This document shows positions 17,757 through 26,782 of a DNA stretch of 55,170 nucleotides, piece after piece. A model generated the notes under the pieces. The model did no database searches. It was not told where the DNA came from and saw only the letters and a program-made list of their open reading frames with translations. The stretch lies in NCBI GenBank assembly GCA_944320135.1, contig CALUGI010000023.1, positions 1-55,170 on the forward strand, read 5' to 3'. Position 1 is the first letter of the stretch; every line of letters begins with the position of its first letter. The stretch comes from an uncultured Phocaeicola sp. Its GTDB lineage: Bacteria; Bacteroidota; Bacteroidia; Bacteroidales; Bacteroidaceae. The position numbers and the translations under genes are program-made.

Positions 17757-18536
17757 ATGAAAGCAAAGTTACTGATATTCTCCGTCCTGCTGTTCGCTTC
17801 ATGCGGACTGGCGCAGGCGCAACAAACACAAGTTATCGCGCATCAAGGCTTCTGGAACACGCCGGGAGCTGCACGCAACTCCATCGCATCGCTCGTGAAA
17901 GCGGACTCCATCGGATGCTACGGCTCCGAGTTCGATACGGGAATCACGACCGACGGGCAAATAGTCGTAAACCACGACGAGACATTCAGAGGGGTAATCC
18001 AGCAGGCCGCCACGTCAAAGGTCTGCACTTCGATTCGTTTGGACAACGGCGAGTATCTTCCCCTGCTGAAGCAATATGCGGAAAAGGCCAAAGAGCTGAA
18101 CGTCCGGCTCATTCTGGAACTGAAGCCGCACAAGACCTTCAAGCAGGAAACGCGGGCTGCGGAAGAAATCGTAAGGATAATCAAGGAGGCCGGACTGGAG
18201 AAGCGGACGGAATACATCTCGTTCTCACGCCATGCCGTGAAAGAACTTATCCGTCTGGCGCCCAAAGGCTCTCCCGTCTATTACCTGAACGGGGACATCG
18301 CTCCGCAAGTGCTGAAAGCCTGGGGATGCGCAGGGGCGGACTACCGTCTTGAAGTATGGCAGGAACATCCTGAATGGATAAAGGAATGCCACGATCTCGG
18401 CATGAAGGTGAACGTATGGGTCGTGGACAATGAACAGGACTTGAGATGGCTCATTGACCAGAAAGTGGACTTTATCACGACCGACAATCCTCTGCTGCTT
18501 CAAAAACTGCTGAAAGAAAAGAGTAACAGCTTATGA
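17757..18536 (+). CDS. Secreted glycerophosphodiester phosphodiesterase family protein
   Basis: The 259-aa product carries a signal sequence (ISVLLF-type core, ending near AQAQQ) followed by a GDPD TIM-barrel. The diagnostic elements are the N-terminal VIAHQGFW (in place of the usual AHRG), SEFDTGITTDGQIVVNHDETF (metal-binding Glu/Asp and catalytic His), LILELKPH, and a C-terminal KVNVWVVDNEQDLRWL with FITTDNP. GDPD enzymes cleave glycerophosphodiesters such as those of phospholipid head groups or teichoic acids. The ATG at 17757 was preferred to 17739 because it gives a clean signal peptide behind a purine-rich stretch. Its stop overlaps the GH123 start (ATGA), which indicates translational coupling. 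HQG instead of HRG is a noteworthy active-site change. Confidence 0.85.
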   Translation: MKAKLLIFSVLLFASCGLAQAQQTQVIAHQGFWNTPGAARNSIASLVKADSIGCYGSEFDTGITTDGQIVVNHDETFRGVIQQAATSKVCTSIRLDNGEYLPLLKQYAEKAKELNVRLILELKPHKTFKQETRAAEEIVRIIKEAGLEKRTEYISFSRHAVKELIRLAPKGSPVYYLNGDIAPQVLKAWGCAGADYRLEVWQEHPEWIKECHDLGMKVNVWVVDNEQDLRWLIDQKVDFITTDNPLLLQKLLKEKSNSL

Positions 18537-20284
18537 GAACATTTGCCTTATTTGTTTTGCTCGTATGCGGACTCTCATGCTTCGCCGAGAAATATCCTTT
18601 GAAGGAGTATGAAGAACTGACGGACACAAAAGCGCATGACGGTCCGGAAGTGTGGGCAAAAATGAGCGCCCCCGTCTCACTGAGCTGGGGAAGCACAGAT
18701 GTCCGCTACAGGAAGCTGGATGTTCCTGACGTGAAGAAAACGACACGCCTGCAACTGAAGGCATGGAAAGGCGAGCGTGTCAACGCTCAGGCCGTGTTGT
18801 GGACGAAGATTGGCCTGACAGACGTATCTGTATCCGTAAGCGAGTTGAAGTGCGGTTCTTCGGCCATCCCGCAATCGGCCATATCCACCCATTTCGTGCG
18901 CTACGTCATGACCGACGAGTTCGGGAAAGGATGCGACCAGCGTCCGGACAAAACCAAACTGGATTCATCGCTCGTGGCGGACGTGCTCGACATCAACAAG
19001 ACACTCGACGTGAAAGCCTGCAGCACCCGGCCCCTATGGGTGAAGGTATGGGTCCCCACGGACGCGAAAGCCGGAAAATACAAAGGCACACTGGCCGTAT
19101 CGGCAAAGGACCTCAAGCCGATGAAACTTCAGATTGAAGTCAATGTGCTCAACCGCACGCTGCCCGAACCGAAGGACTGGGTCTACTACCTTGACCTGTG
19201 GCAGAACCCGTATGCCGTGGCACGCTACCATCAGGTTCCCCTGTGGAGCCGGGCACACTTCGACGCCATGCGTCCGCTGATGAAGATGCTTGCCGATGCA
19301 GGACAGCGCACCGTCACGGCCAGCATCATGCACAAGCCGTGGAACGGACAGACGGAAGACCATTTCGACAGCATGGTCACACGCATCAAGAAAATAGACG
19401 GCACCTGGAGCTACGACTATACCGTGTTCGACAAATGGGTGACCTTCATGATGGACGAGGCGGGCATCGACGGCATGATATGCTGCTACACCATGATTCC
19501 TTGGGCCTTGAAATTCGACTATTACGACCAAGCCACTAACCGCATGCAGTTCATCGAGGCCAAGCCCGGCGACAAGGCGTATGCCGAATACTGGGGTGCC
19601 TTCCTGAAGGACTTCTCCCGCCATCTCCGCTCGAAGGGGTGGTTCGAAAAAACCGCCATATCAATGGACGAACGCCCGATGGAGGCCATGCGTGAAGCCA
19701 TCAAGGTAGTCAAAGAGGCCGACCCGGAATTCAAGATCACTCTGGCGGGCAACTACCACGCGGAGATTCAGGAGGACCTGCACTATCTGTGCATTCCTTT
19801 CGGCCGGAAGTTCCCGGACGATGTGCTGGCATCACGGAAAAGCAAGGGACAAATCAGCACCTACTACACCTGCTGCACGGAGGCGTTCCCGAACACTTTC
19901 ACCTTCTCCGACCCGGCAGAGGCAACATGGACAGCCATCCATGCCACGGCCGGCAACTACGAAGGCTATCTGCGCTGGGCCGTAAACAGCTGGACGGCCG
20001 ACCCGCTCCGCGACTCCCGTTTCCGCACCTGGCCGGCCGGCGACACCTACAGCATCTATCCCGGACCGAGAAGCAGCATCCGCTTCGAGCGGCTGGTGGA
20101 AGGCATTCAGGACTGCGAGAAAATCCGCATTCTCCGCGAAGAACTGAAAGCGGAAGGCGCCACCGGAAAGCTGAAAAGGCTGGACGAGGAAGTGGCCGGG
20201 TTCAGGTTTGAGGACATTGCCGGAAGCAAGCCTTCGGCAAGCGAAATGGTTGACAATCTGGAAGAATTATTAAATTCCTTCTGA
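18533..20284 (+). CDS. Glycoside hydrolase family 123 (former DUF4091), putative beta-N-acetylgalactosaminidase
   Basis: The 583-aa secreted protein has a signal peptide (about 1-18, ending CFA). Its N-terminal beta-sandwich (about 50-215) contains AWKGERVNAQAVLWTK, and its C-terminal (beta/alpha)8 domain is of the DUF4091/GH123 type. The adjacent Asp-Glu pair in TAISMDERPMEAM (near residue 380) matches the substrate-assisted catalytic DE pair described for GH123. Characterised members remove beta-linked GalNAc from glycosphingolipid-type glycans; that activity is inferred, not shown, here. It overlaps the GDPD gene by four bases and is followed by a terminator. Confidence 0.85.
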   Translation: MRTFALFVLLVCGLSCFAEKYPLKEYEELTDTKAHDGPEVWAKMSAPVSLSWGSTDVRYRKLDVPDVKKTTRLQLKAWKGERVNAQAVLWTKIGLTDVSVSVSELKCGSSAIPQSAISTHFVRYVMTDEFGKGCDQRPDKTKLDSSLVADVLDINKTLDVKACSTRPLWVKVWVPTDAKAGKYKGTLAVSAKDLKPMKLQIEVNVLNRTLPEPKDWVYYLDLWQNPYAVARYHQVPLWSRAHFDAMRPLMKMLADAGQRTVTASIMHKPWNGQTEDHFDSMVTRIKKIDGTWSYDYTVFDKWVTFMMDEAGIDGMICCYTMIPWALKFDYYDQATNRMQFIEAKPGDKAYAEYWGAFLKDFSRHLRSKGWFEKTAISMDERPMEAMREAIKVVKEADPEFKITLAGNYHAEIQEDLHYLCIPFGRKFPDDVLASRKSKGQISTYYTCCTEAFPNTFTFSDPAEATWTAIHATAGNYEGYLRWAVNSWTADPLRDSRFRTWPAGDTYSIYPGPRSSIRFERLVEGIQDCEKIRILREELKAEGATGKLKRLDEEVAGFRFEDIAGSKPSASEMVDNLEELLNSF

Positions 20285-20321
20285 TTGCGGGACATTGTTC
20301 TATTGATTAGGTATTATATCG

Positions 20322-20374
20322 AATAAGGAGCCGAGGCGTTTGCAATTAAATGCCCCGTTTCCTTATTCTGTTTT
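20322..20374 (+). terminator. Intrinsic terminator after the GH123 gene
   Basis: AATAAGGA (20322-20329) pairs with TCCTTATT (20360-20367). An inner GGCGTTT/AAATGCC stem and a CTGTTTT tail complete the shape. It suggests that the main PUL transcript ends here and that the SGNH gene is read from readthrough or its own start. Confidence 0.7.
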
Positions 20375-20435
20375 GGAAAGGCACTTTTACGGTCTGAATA
20401 ACGGACTGAAATGAAATATGTAAAGAAAGAATGTG

Positions 20436-21536
20436 ATGAAAAAATATATGTTTTTAATAACCTTCCTTTTGGCGAGCGTAGAATTGTGCGCGCAATGGAA
20501 CTGGTATAACCCTCAAGATGTGAAAGAAAAAGAAGACAATGCTTCATTTGTCCATAACCAAGGTTGGAATGAGGATGAAAGCAATTATCATCGTTTGCCT
20601 TTACGTGCAAAGGCAAAAATAAGAAAGGACGTATGGACTCTCGCATGTCAGTCGGCCGGTCTTGCCCTCCGCTTCAGGACAAGTGCGGAAGATATAAAAG
20701 TCCGCTATCAGGTATCTCGCGTTTATAGTATGCTCCACATGCCGGCAACAGGCGTGTCGGGAGTCAGTCTTTATCAAATGTCAGAAAAAGGGAGGGCGGA
20801 AATGTGTACTGGCAGTTATTCTTTTGCTGACACAATCAGCTATTCTTTTCATGTCAGCCGGAAAGAAACGCATCCGACAAGCGAGTATGTGTTGTATCTG
20901 CCTTTGTATAATGAAGTGAAGTGGCTTGAAATTGGTGTCAAGAAAGGCTCCGAACTGTCGTTTGTGCCTGCTGTCAGTGATGTGAAGCCGATAGTTGTAT
21001 ATGGTACATCCATAGCTCAAGGTGCCTGTGCCTCACGGCCGGGTATGGCTTGGACAAATATTCTCAATCGCTCTATGGGGATTCCTGTCGTCAATTTAGG
21101 ATTTTCCGGCAATGGAAAGCTGGAGAAAGAAGTGCTCGATTTCGTAAACGAACAGGATGCTTGCGTCTATATTTTGGATTGTATGCCGAATTTGTCGGGA
21201 ATGGCAGTTGAGAGCGTGAAGATTCTTGTCAAGAATGCAGTATGCCAGATCCGTGAGAAGCATGACACTCCGATTCTGTTAGTGGAACATGCCGGCTATA
21301 GCAATGCCGTTACGGACAGAAAGGCGTATGAAAATTATGCGGCTCCGAATAAAGGGCAAAGAGAAGCCTTTGAAGAATTGAAAGAAGAAGGAATAAAGAA
21401 TCTGTTTTATTTGTCGCATGGAGAGCTGGGATTTGATTCTGATTCATGGGTGGATTACGTACATCCGTCCGATTGGGGAATGGTGCAACAGGAAGCGGCT
21501 GTAAGGAGAACCTTAAAAGTCATTTTAGGCAAATAG
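20436..21536 (+). CDS. Secreted SGNH/GDSL hydrolase (carbohydrate esterase-like)
   Basis: The 366-aa protein has a signal peptide (MKKYMFLITFLLASVELCAQ) and an N-terminal beta-sandwich of about 140 residues like the GxDLY domain (PF14607). The SGNH catalytic domain follows (PF14606 type): block I VVYGTSIAQGAC with the nucleophile Ser, block II NLGFSGNGKLE, and the C-terminal DxxH as WVDYVHPSDWG. Such enzymes usually remove acyl groups from glycans. The longer frame begins with GTG at 20433; the ATG at 20436 is the better start. It lies behind the terminator that follows GH123 but has its own terminator downstream, so it may be an independently expressed PUL accessory. Confidence 0.87.
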   Translation: MKKYMFLITFLLASVELCAQWNWYNPQDVKEKEDNASFVHNQGWNEDESNYHRLPLRAKAKIRKDVWTLACQSAGLALRFRTSAEDIKVRYQVSRVYSMLHMPATGVSGVSLYQMSEKGRAEMCTGSYSFADTISYSFHVSRKETHPTSEYVLYLPLYNEVKWLEIGVKKGSELSFVPAVSDVKPIVVYGTSIAQGACASRPGMAWTNILNRSMGIPVVNLGFSGNGKLEKEVLDFVNEQDACVYILDCMPNLSGMAVESVKILVKNAVCQIREKHDTPILLVEHAGYSNAVTDRKAYENYAAPNKGQREAFEELKEEGIKNLFYLSHGELGFDSDSWVDYVHPSDWGMVQQEAAVRRTLKVILGK

Positions 21537-21561
21537 CGTAGATTCAGTATGGAAAGATTAT

Positions 21562-21606
21562 CCAACTAATTCACACTCAAAGCATTCGTGAATTAGTTGG
21601 CTTTTT
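21562..21606 (+). terminator. Intrinsic terminator after the SGNH hydrolase
   Basis: A perfect 13-bp stem, CCAACTAATTCAC (21562-21574) with GTGAATTAGTTGG (21588-21600), is followed by CTTTTT. It marks the end of the PUL. Confidence 0.92.
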
Positions 21607-21608
21607 CC

Positions 21609-21981
21609 TAAAGACGTTTGTTGAATATCCCTATATTGCACGTTATTTCTTCATTTGCATGAAAATCAAATAGAATCCGAGGCAGCAAACATCATAAAAC
21701 CGGAAAAATCTCCATGATTTATACCTCATTTTGCCGTCGGCTGAAACCCATGTTCCCCAAAAGTTCTTTTGACATCCCGACATAGCACGAGGGCCTTCTC
21801 TCCACCCTCCTTTCCGCACCGCGACAGAGAATAAAAAGAATAATCTGCAAATAACTTGGCTTTTTCTACGTCTATGTAAAAAAAAAATATTTAATTTGCA
21901 TAATTAAGTAGTAAGTATGCTTTTTCAAGCGTTCTTGCCGGAAAACCGAAACAAAAACCAAGGAACAAAAGACTAAAAATT
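21609..21981 (+). other. Non-coding leader region before lpxD
   Basis: No supported ORF is seen in these 373 bases. The last 110 bases are A/T-rich with an A10 run near 21880 and TTTAATTTGC near 21893, which only partly resembles the Bacteroidetes -7 box. The promoter of the lpx operon probably lies here, but I cannot place it firmly. Confidence 0.5.
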
Positions 21982-23022
21982 ATGGAGTTCTCAGCGAAAC
22001 AGATTGCGGAATACATAGGAGGAACGATTATTGGGGATGAAAACGCCACGGTACATACCTTCGCAAAGATAGAAGAAGGCATTCCGGGTGCCTTGTCGTT
22101 CCTGTCAAACCCCAAATATACACATTATATATATGACACCCAATCGTCCATCGTTTTGGTGAACAACGACTTTTGTCCGGAGCGTGAAGTAAAGGCCACA
22201 CTGATAAAAACAGCCAACGCCTATGAAAGTCTGGCAAAGCTGATGACTTTGTACGAACAGAGTCTGCCCAAAAAGCACGGCACAAGCCCGCTGGCATCCG
22301 TGGCCGAAAGCGCAAAAATCGGAGAAAACGTATACATAGGCCCGTTTGCCTGCATCGAAGAAGGAGCTGAAATCGGCGACAACACCCGCATCCACCCTCA
22401 CGTGACGGTAGGCTGTCACGCAAAAGTGGGCGCAAACTCCATCCTCTACCCCAATGTGACCGTCTATCACGACTGTCGCGTGGGCAACGGCTGCATCCTC
22501 CATGCCGGAGCCGTTATCGGAGCGGACGGATTCGGCTTCGCTCCCTCGCCCGAAGGCTATGAAAAGATACCCCAGATAGGCATCGCTGTTATCGAAGACA
22601 ACGTGGAAATCGGAGCCAACACATGCGTGGACAGAGCCACGATGGGAGCTACCATAGTCCGCAAAGGGGCGAAATTAGACAACCTCATCCAAGTGGCCCA
22701 CAACGTGGAAATAGGCAGCCACACGGTGATAGCCTCCCAAACGGGCATAGCCGGTTCCGCAAAAATCGGAGAATGGTGCATGTTCGCCGGACAAGTGGGC
22801 ATCGCCGGACACATCAAAATAGGCGACCGCGTGACAGTAGGAGCGCAGTCCGGCATCCCCGGCAACACCAAATCGGGACAAACGCTGATGGGTTATCCGG
22901 CCATCGACCCGAAACTGTTTGCACGCTCGGCAGCCGTCTACAAGAAACTGCCTGACATGTACGCAGAATTGGGACGCCTGCAAAAAGAAATTGATGAATT
23001 GAAGAAACAACTAAATAAATAA
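21982..23022 (+). CDS. lpxD: UDP-3-O-(3-hydroxyacyl)glucosamine N-acyltransferase
   Basis: LpxD adds the N-linked hydroxyacyl chain in lipid A synthesis. The 346-aa protein has the N-terminal uridine-binding domain ([12 protein letters not shown]) and a left-handed beta-helix of hexapeptide repeats (about residues 105-300, such as [18 protein letters not shown]). [10 protein letters not shown] and VAHNVEIG, which contains the catalytic His, are visible, and a C-terminal coiled helix ([18 protein letters not shown]) completes it. It leads the operon lpxD, lpxC-fabZ, lpxA with gaps of 3-4 bases. Confidence 0.97.
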   Translation: MEFSAKQIAEYIGGTIIGDENATVHTFAKIEEGIPGALSFLSNPKYTHYIYDTQSSIVLVNNDFCPEREVKATLIKTANAYESLAKLMTLYEQSLPKKHGTSPLASVAESAKIGENVYIGPFACIEEGAEIGDNTRIHPHVTVGCHAKVGANSILYPNVTVYHDCRVGNGCILHAGAVIGADGFGFAPSPEGYEKIPQIGIAVIEDNVEIGANTCVDRATMGATIVRKGAKLDNLIQVAHNVEIGSHTVIASQTGIAGSAKIGEWCMFAGQVGIAGHIKIGDRVTVGAQSGIPGNTKSGQTLMGYPAIDPKLFARSAAVYKKLPDMYAELGRLQKEIDELKKQLNK

Positions 23023-23026
23023 ACCC

Positions 23027-24412
23027 ATGTTGAAACAACAGACATTAAAAGGCAGCTTCTCGCTGAACGGGAAAGGGCTTCACACAGGAGTGAAGCTGAC
23101 CGTCACGTTCAACCCTGCTCCGGAACATCACGGGTACAAAATACAGCGCATCGATTTGGACGACCAGCCCGTCATCGACGCGGTGGCCGAAAATGTGGTA
23201 GACACTACTCGCGGCACGGTTCTGGCAAAAAACGGAGTGAAAGTCAGCACAGTGGAACATGCGTTGGCCGCCTTGTACGCCGCAGGCATCGACAACTGTC
23301 TGATACAGGTGGACGGTCCGGAAATGCCGATTCTGGACGGAAGCGCAAAAGCGTATGTGGAATGTATCAAACGGGTAGGAATTGAAGAACAGACTGCGCC
23401 AAAAGACTATTATATCATCAAGTCAAAAATTGAGTTCCGCGACGAGCAGACAGGTTCGTCAATCATCGTGCTTCCTGACGAAAAGTTCAGCGTAAACACG
23501 TTAATCTCATACGACTCTAAAATCCTTACCAACCAGTATGCTACGCTGGAGAACATGGAGGATTTCCCTGCCGAAATCGCCTCGGCACGCACGTTCGTAT
23601 TCGTGCGCGAAATAGAGCCGCTGCTTAATGCCGGCCTCATCAAAGGAGGCGATTTGGACAACGCCATCGTTATCTACGAGAAACAGATGACGCAAGAGAA
23701 CTTCGACAAGCTGGCCGATGTAATGGGAGTGCCGCACATGGATGCAGCCCACTTGGGCTACATCAACCACATCCCGCTGGTATGGCCCAACGAACCGGCC
23801 CGCCATAAGTTGCTCGACATAATCGGCGATATGGCCCTGATAGGGAAACCCATCAAAGGACGCATCATCGCTACACGGCCGGGGCACACTATCAACAACA
23901 AGTTCGCACGCCAGATGCGCAAGGAAATCCGCCAACATGAGATACAGGCTCCTATCTATAACTGCAACGAGCCTCCTTTGATGGACGTGAACCGCATTCG
24001 CGAGCTCCTTCCCCACCGCTATCCGTTCCAGCTGGTGGACAAAGTGATAGGAATCGGGGCAAACTATATCATCGGCGTAAAAAACGTCACGTCCAACGAA
24101 CCGTTCTTTCAAGGACACTTCCCACAAGAACCCGTCATGCCGGGCGTACTGCAAGTGGAAGCGATGGCACAAGTGGGAGGATTGTTAGTGTTGAATTCCG
24201 TAGATGAACCGGAAAAATACTCTACCTACTTCCTAAAAATCGACAATGTGAAGTTCCGGCAGAAAGTAGTCCCCGGCGACACGCTCGTCTTCCGTGTGGA
24301 ACTGATGGCACCTATCCGCCGTGGAATCTCCACAATGAAAGGATATATCTTCGTAGGTGAAAAAATTGTCTGCGAAGCAGAATTTATGGCACAAATCGTA
24401 AAAAACAAATAA
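23027..24412 (+). CDS. lpxC/fabZ: Bifunctional UDP-3-O-acyl-GlcNAc deacetylase / 3-hydroxyacyl-ACP dehydratase (LpxC-FabZ fusion)
   Basis: Residues about 1-310 are LpxC, the zinc-dependent committed step of lipid A synthesis: VSTVEHALAALYAAGIDN with a zinc His, and RHKLLDIIGDMALIG with the second His and Asp of the metal site. Residues about 320-461 are FabZ, the hot-dog-fold dehydratase of fatty acid elongation, with LLPHRYPFQLVDKVI and FFQGHFPQEPVMPGVLQVE (catalytic His and Glu). The fusion is characteristic of Bacteroidetes and couples hydroxyacyl-ACP use between phospholipid and lipid A. It is flanked by lpxD and lpxA. Confidence 0.97.
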   Translation: MLKQQTLKGSFSLNGKGLHTGVKLTVTFNPAPEHHGYKIQRIDLDDQPVIDAVAENVVDTTRGTVLAKNGVKVSTVEHALAALYAAGIDNCLIQVDGPEMPILDGSAKAYVECIKRVGIEEQTAPKDYYIIKSKIEFRDEQTGSSIIVLPDEKFSVNTLISYDSKILTNQYATLENMEDFPAEIASARTFVFVREIEPLLNAGLIKGGDLDNAIVIYEKQMTQENFDKLADVMGVPHMDAAHLGYINHIPLVWPNEPARHKLLDIIGDMALIGKPIKGRIIATRPGHTINNKFARQMRKEIRQHEIQAPIYNCNEPPLMDVNRIRELLPHRYPFQLVDKVIGIGANYIIGVKNVTSNEPFFQGHFPQEPVMPGVLQVEAMAQVGGLLVLNSVDEPEKYSTYFLKIDNVKFRQKVVPGDTLVFRVELMAPIRRGISTMKGYIFVGEKIVCEAEFMAQIVKNK

Positions 24413-24415
24413 GCT

Positions 24416-25183
24416 ATGATAAGTCCACTTGCATATATAGACCCGGATGCCCGGATTGGCGAGAACGTTGAAATCGGGCCATTCGTGTTTATTGACAAGA
24501 ATGTGGTGATAGGCGACAACAACGTGATTATGCCTAACGCCAATATCCTTTACGGCTCACGCATCGGAAACGGGAACCGGATTTTTCCGGGAGCTGTTAT
24601 CGGCGCCATACCGCAGGATTTGAAGTTTCACGGAGAGGAAACGACAGCAGAAATCGGCAACAACAACACGATTAGAGAGAACGTAACCATCAACAGAGGC
24701 ACAGCCGCCAAAGGTAAAACCATCGTTGGCGACAATAACCTGCTGATGGAGGGAGTTCATGTGGCCCATGATGTATGGGTAGGTAGCGGATGCATTATCG
24801 GAAACTCGACCAAGATAGCAGGTGAAGTTATCGTTGACGACAATGCCATTGTCAGCGGAGCCGTATTAATGCACCAGTTCTGCCGCGTAGGGGGATACGT
24901 GATGATTCAAGGAGGATGCCGTTTCAGCAAAGACATCCCGCCATTTATCATTGCCGGACGCGACCCTATAGCCTATTGCGGCATCAATATCGTGGGATTG
25001 CGCCGCCGCAACTTCTCCAACGAACTGATTGAAAACATACACAATGCCTACCGAATCATCTACAACAGCGGAAAGGTTGTTGCCGAAGCGTTGGAACAGG
25101 TGCGGCAGGAGGTTCCCATGAGCAAAGAAATCGAATACATCATTTCTTTCGTCGAAAGCTCGCAACGAGGAATCATCCGATAA
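24416..25183 (+). CDS. lpxA: Acyl-ACP--UDP-N-acetylglucosamine O-acyltransferase
   Basis: LpxA performs the first acylation of UDP-GlcNAc for lipid A. The 255-aa protein is a hexapeptide-repeat beta-helix (ISPLAYIDPDARIGENVEIG onward) with the catalytic-His region VHVAHDVWVGSGCIIGN near residue 120, and a C-terminal helical domain with GLRRRNFSNELIENIHNAYR. The start lies three bases after the lpxC-fabZ stop. Confidence 0.97.
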   Translation: MISPLAYIDPDARIGENVEIGPFVFIDKNVVIGDNNVIMPNANILYGSRIGNGNRIFPGAVIGAIPQDLKFHGEETTAEIGNNNTIRENVTINRGTAAKGKTIVGDNNLLMEGVHVAHDVWVGSGCIIGNSTKIAGEVIVDDNAIVSGAVLMHQFCRVGGYVMIQGGCRFSKDIPPFIIAGRDPIAYCGINIVGLRRRNFSNELIENIHNAYRIIYNSGKVVAEALEQVRQEVPMSKEIEYIISFVESSQRGIIR

Positions 25184-25239
25184 TCCACCCTTTGCTTTGT
25201 GCATGAAACATAAAACCAAACCGATAAGGAACAAACAAA

Positions 25240-25788
25240 ATGGTATATAAATTTAGAATCATATCCGATGAAGTCGATGACTTCTTGAGAGAAATCAAAA
25301 TCGACTCCGAGGCTTCATTCTACGACTTGCATGAAGCCATCTTGAAATCAGTCGGCTATAAAGACGACCAGATGACGTCATTCTTCGTTTGCGATGACAA
25401 TTGGGAAAAAGAAACGGAAATCACGCTGGAAGACATGGGACAAAGTTCTTCGGAAGAAGACACCTACGTGATGAAGGAAACCAAACTGAACGAACTGCTT
25501 GAAGACGAAAAGCAAAAATTACTTTATGTGTTCGATCCGTTGTCGGAACGAGTGTTCTTCATCGAATTGTCGGAAATCATCACGGGAAAGGAACTGGACA
25601 AGGCCGTTTGCTCGCGCAAAAGCGGAGAAGCGCCGCAGCAGACCATTGATTTTGACGAGCAGATGAACACCAACACAGCCCTCGATTTGGACGAAAACTT
25701 CTACGGAGATGAAGATTTCGATATGGAAGATTTCGATCAAGACGGCTACGGGATGGATGACGAAAATCCGTATAACGACAAATATTGA
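25240..25788 (+). CDS. Acidic protein of the plasmid pRiA4b ORF-3 / IS1096 TnpR-like family
   Basis: The 182-aa protein begins with a beta-alpha fold typical of the pRiA4b ORF-3-like family (VYKFRIISDEVDDFLREIKI, then SFYDLHEAILKSVGYKDDQM, FFVCDDNWEKETEI). Its C-terminal third is a strongly acidic tail rich in Asp, Glu, Tyr and Met. Despite the mobile-element family name, nothing mobile is present around it. It sits 56 bases after lpxA and before miaA in what looks like a fixed neighbourhood. The function is unknown; the acidic tail could bind nucleic-acid-binding partners or metal, but that is a guess. Confidence 0.8.
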   Translation: MVYKFRIISDEVDDFLREIKIDSEASFYDLHEAILKSVGYKDDQMTSFFVCDDNWEKETEITLEDMGQSSSEEDTYVMKETKLNELLEDEKQKLLYVFDPLSERVFFIELSEIITGKELDKAVCSRKSGEAPQQTIDFDEQMNTNTALDLDENFYGDEDFDMEDFDQDGYGMDDENPYNDKY

Positions 25789-25815
25789 ATCAGGCAACGC
25801 CAAACAAACGCCAGA

Positions 25816-25847
25816 AGCACGGATCGTTTGAATCCGTGCTTTTTTTA
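25816..25847 (+). terminator. Intrinsic terminator after the pRiA4b-like gene
   Basis: AGCACGGAT (25816-25824) pairs with ATCCGTGCT (25832-25840) and is followed by seven T. It ends nine bases before the miaA start, so miaA is either expressed by readthrough or from a promoter overlapping this region. Confidence 0.9.
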
Positions 25848-25855
25848 ACCCCTAT

Positions 25856-26773
25856 ATGAACAAGCCCGCATTAATTGTCCTCATTGGCCCGACAGGAGTC
25901 GGGAAAACGGAACTGAGCCTGTCGGTTGCCGAGAAGTACCGCACGTCGATTATCTCTGCCGATTCGCGACAGCTTTATGCCGACCTGAAAATCGGAACAG
26001 CCGCACCCACAGACGACCAATTGGCACGAGTGGAACATTACTTCGTAGGAACACTGAAACTGGCCGACTACTACAGCGCAGCGCAATATGAAGCGGAAGT
26101 GCTGAAGAAACTTGACGAACTTTTCACCCAGAATCCGGTGCAGCTCATGACAGGAGGTTCCATGATGTATGTCGACGCCGTATGCAAAGGCATAGACGAC
26201 ATTCCTACAGTGGACAAGGAAACGCGCGAAACCATGCTGAGACGCTACGAAACGGAAGGGCTGGAACGGCTTTGCAGCGAACTGAGGCTGTTAGACCCGG
26301 AATATTACCGGATTGTTGACCTGAAAAACCACAAACGAGTGATTCATGCGCTGGAAATCTGTTACATGACAGGCAAAACATACACGTCTTTCCGCACGCA
26401 AACCCGAAAGGAACGGCCTTTCGACATACTCAAATTGGGTCTGCAACGCGAACGAAACGAGCTTTACGAACGAATCAACCGGCGTGTCGACTGCATGATG
26501 GAAAACGGGCTGTTGGAGGAAGCCCGCAGCGTATATCCCTACCGCAACCTCAATTCGCTGAACACCGTAGGGTACAAGGAACTTTTCAAGTACTTCGACG
26601 GAGAATGGACGCTGCCTTTTGCCGTTGAAAAAATCAAGCAGAACTCGCGCATCTACTCGCGCAAACAAATGACATGGTTCAAACGAGACCGCGACATACA
26701 TTGGTTTCATCCGGACGACAAGACGCAAATCATGAACTTCCTCGACGAGAAGCTGCCGCCCGCCAACCGATAG
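25856..26773 (+). CDS. miaA: tRNA dimethylallyltransferase
   Basis: MiaA prenylates A37 of tRNAs that read UNN codons, using DMAPP. The 305-aa protein has the P-loop [11 protein letters not shown] (residues 9-19), the [21 protein letters not shown]/tRNA block, [13 protein letters not shown], and the C-terminal swinging loop ending [12 protein letters not shown]. Length and motifs are normal. The terminator just upstream makes its transcription start interesting. It ends ten bases from the convergent AI-2E permease gene. Confidence 0.97.
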   Translation: MNKPALIVLIGPTGVGKTELSLSVAEKYRTSIISADSRQLYADLKIGTAAPTDDQLARVEHYFVGTLKLADYYSAAQYEAEVLKKLDELFTQNPVQLMTGGSMMYVDAVCKGIDDIPTVDKETRETMLRRYETEGLERLCSELRLLDPEYYRIVDLKNHKRVIHALEICYMTGKTYTSFRTQTRKERPFDILKLGLQRERNELYERINRRVDCMMENGLLEEARSVYPYRNLNSLNTVGYKELFKYFDGEWTLPFAVEKIKQNSRIYSRKQMTWFKRDRDIHWFHPDDKTQIMNFLDEKLPPANR

Positions 26774-26782
26774 GAAAAACTG

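Noticed and set aside
25240-25788. Reading the pRiA4b/TnpR-like gene as part of a transposon
   Set aside because: No inverted repeats, transposase or target duplication are visible, and it is tightly flanked by lpxA and miaA.
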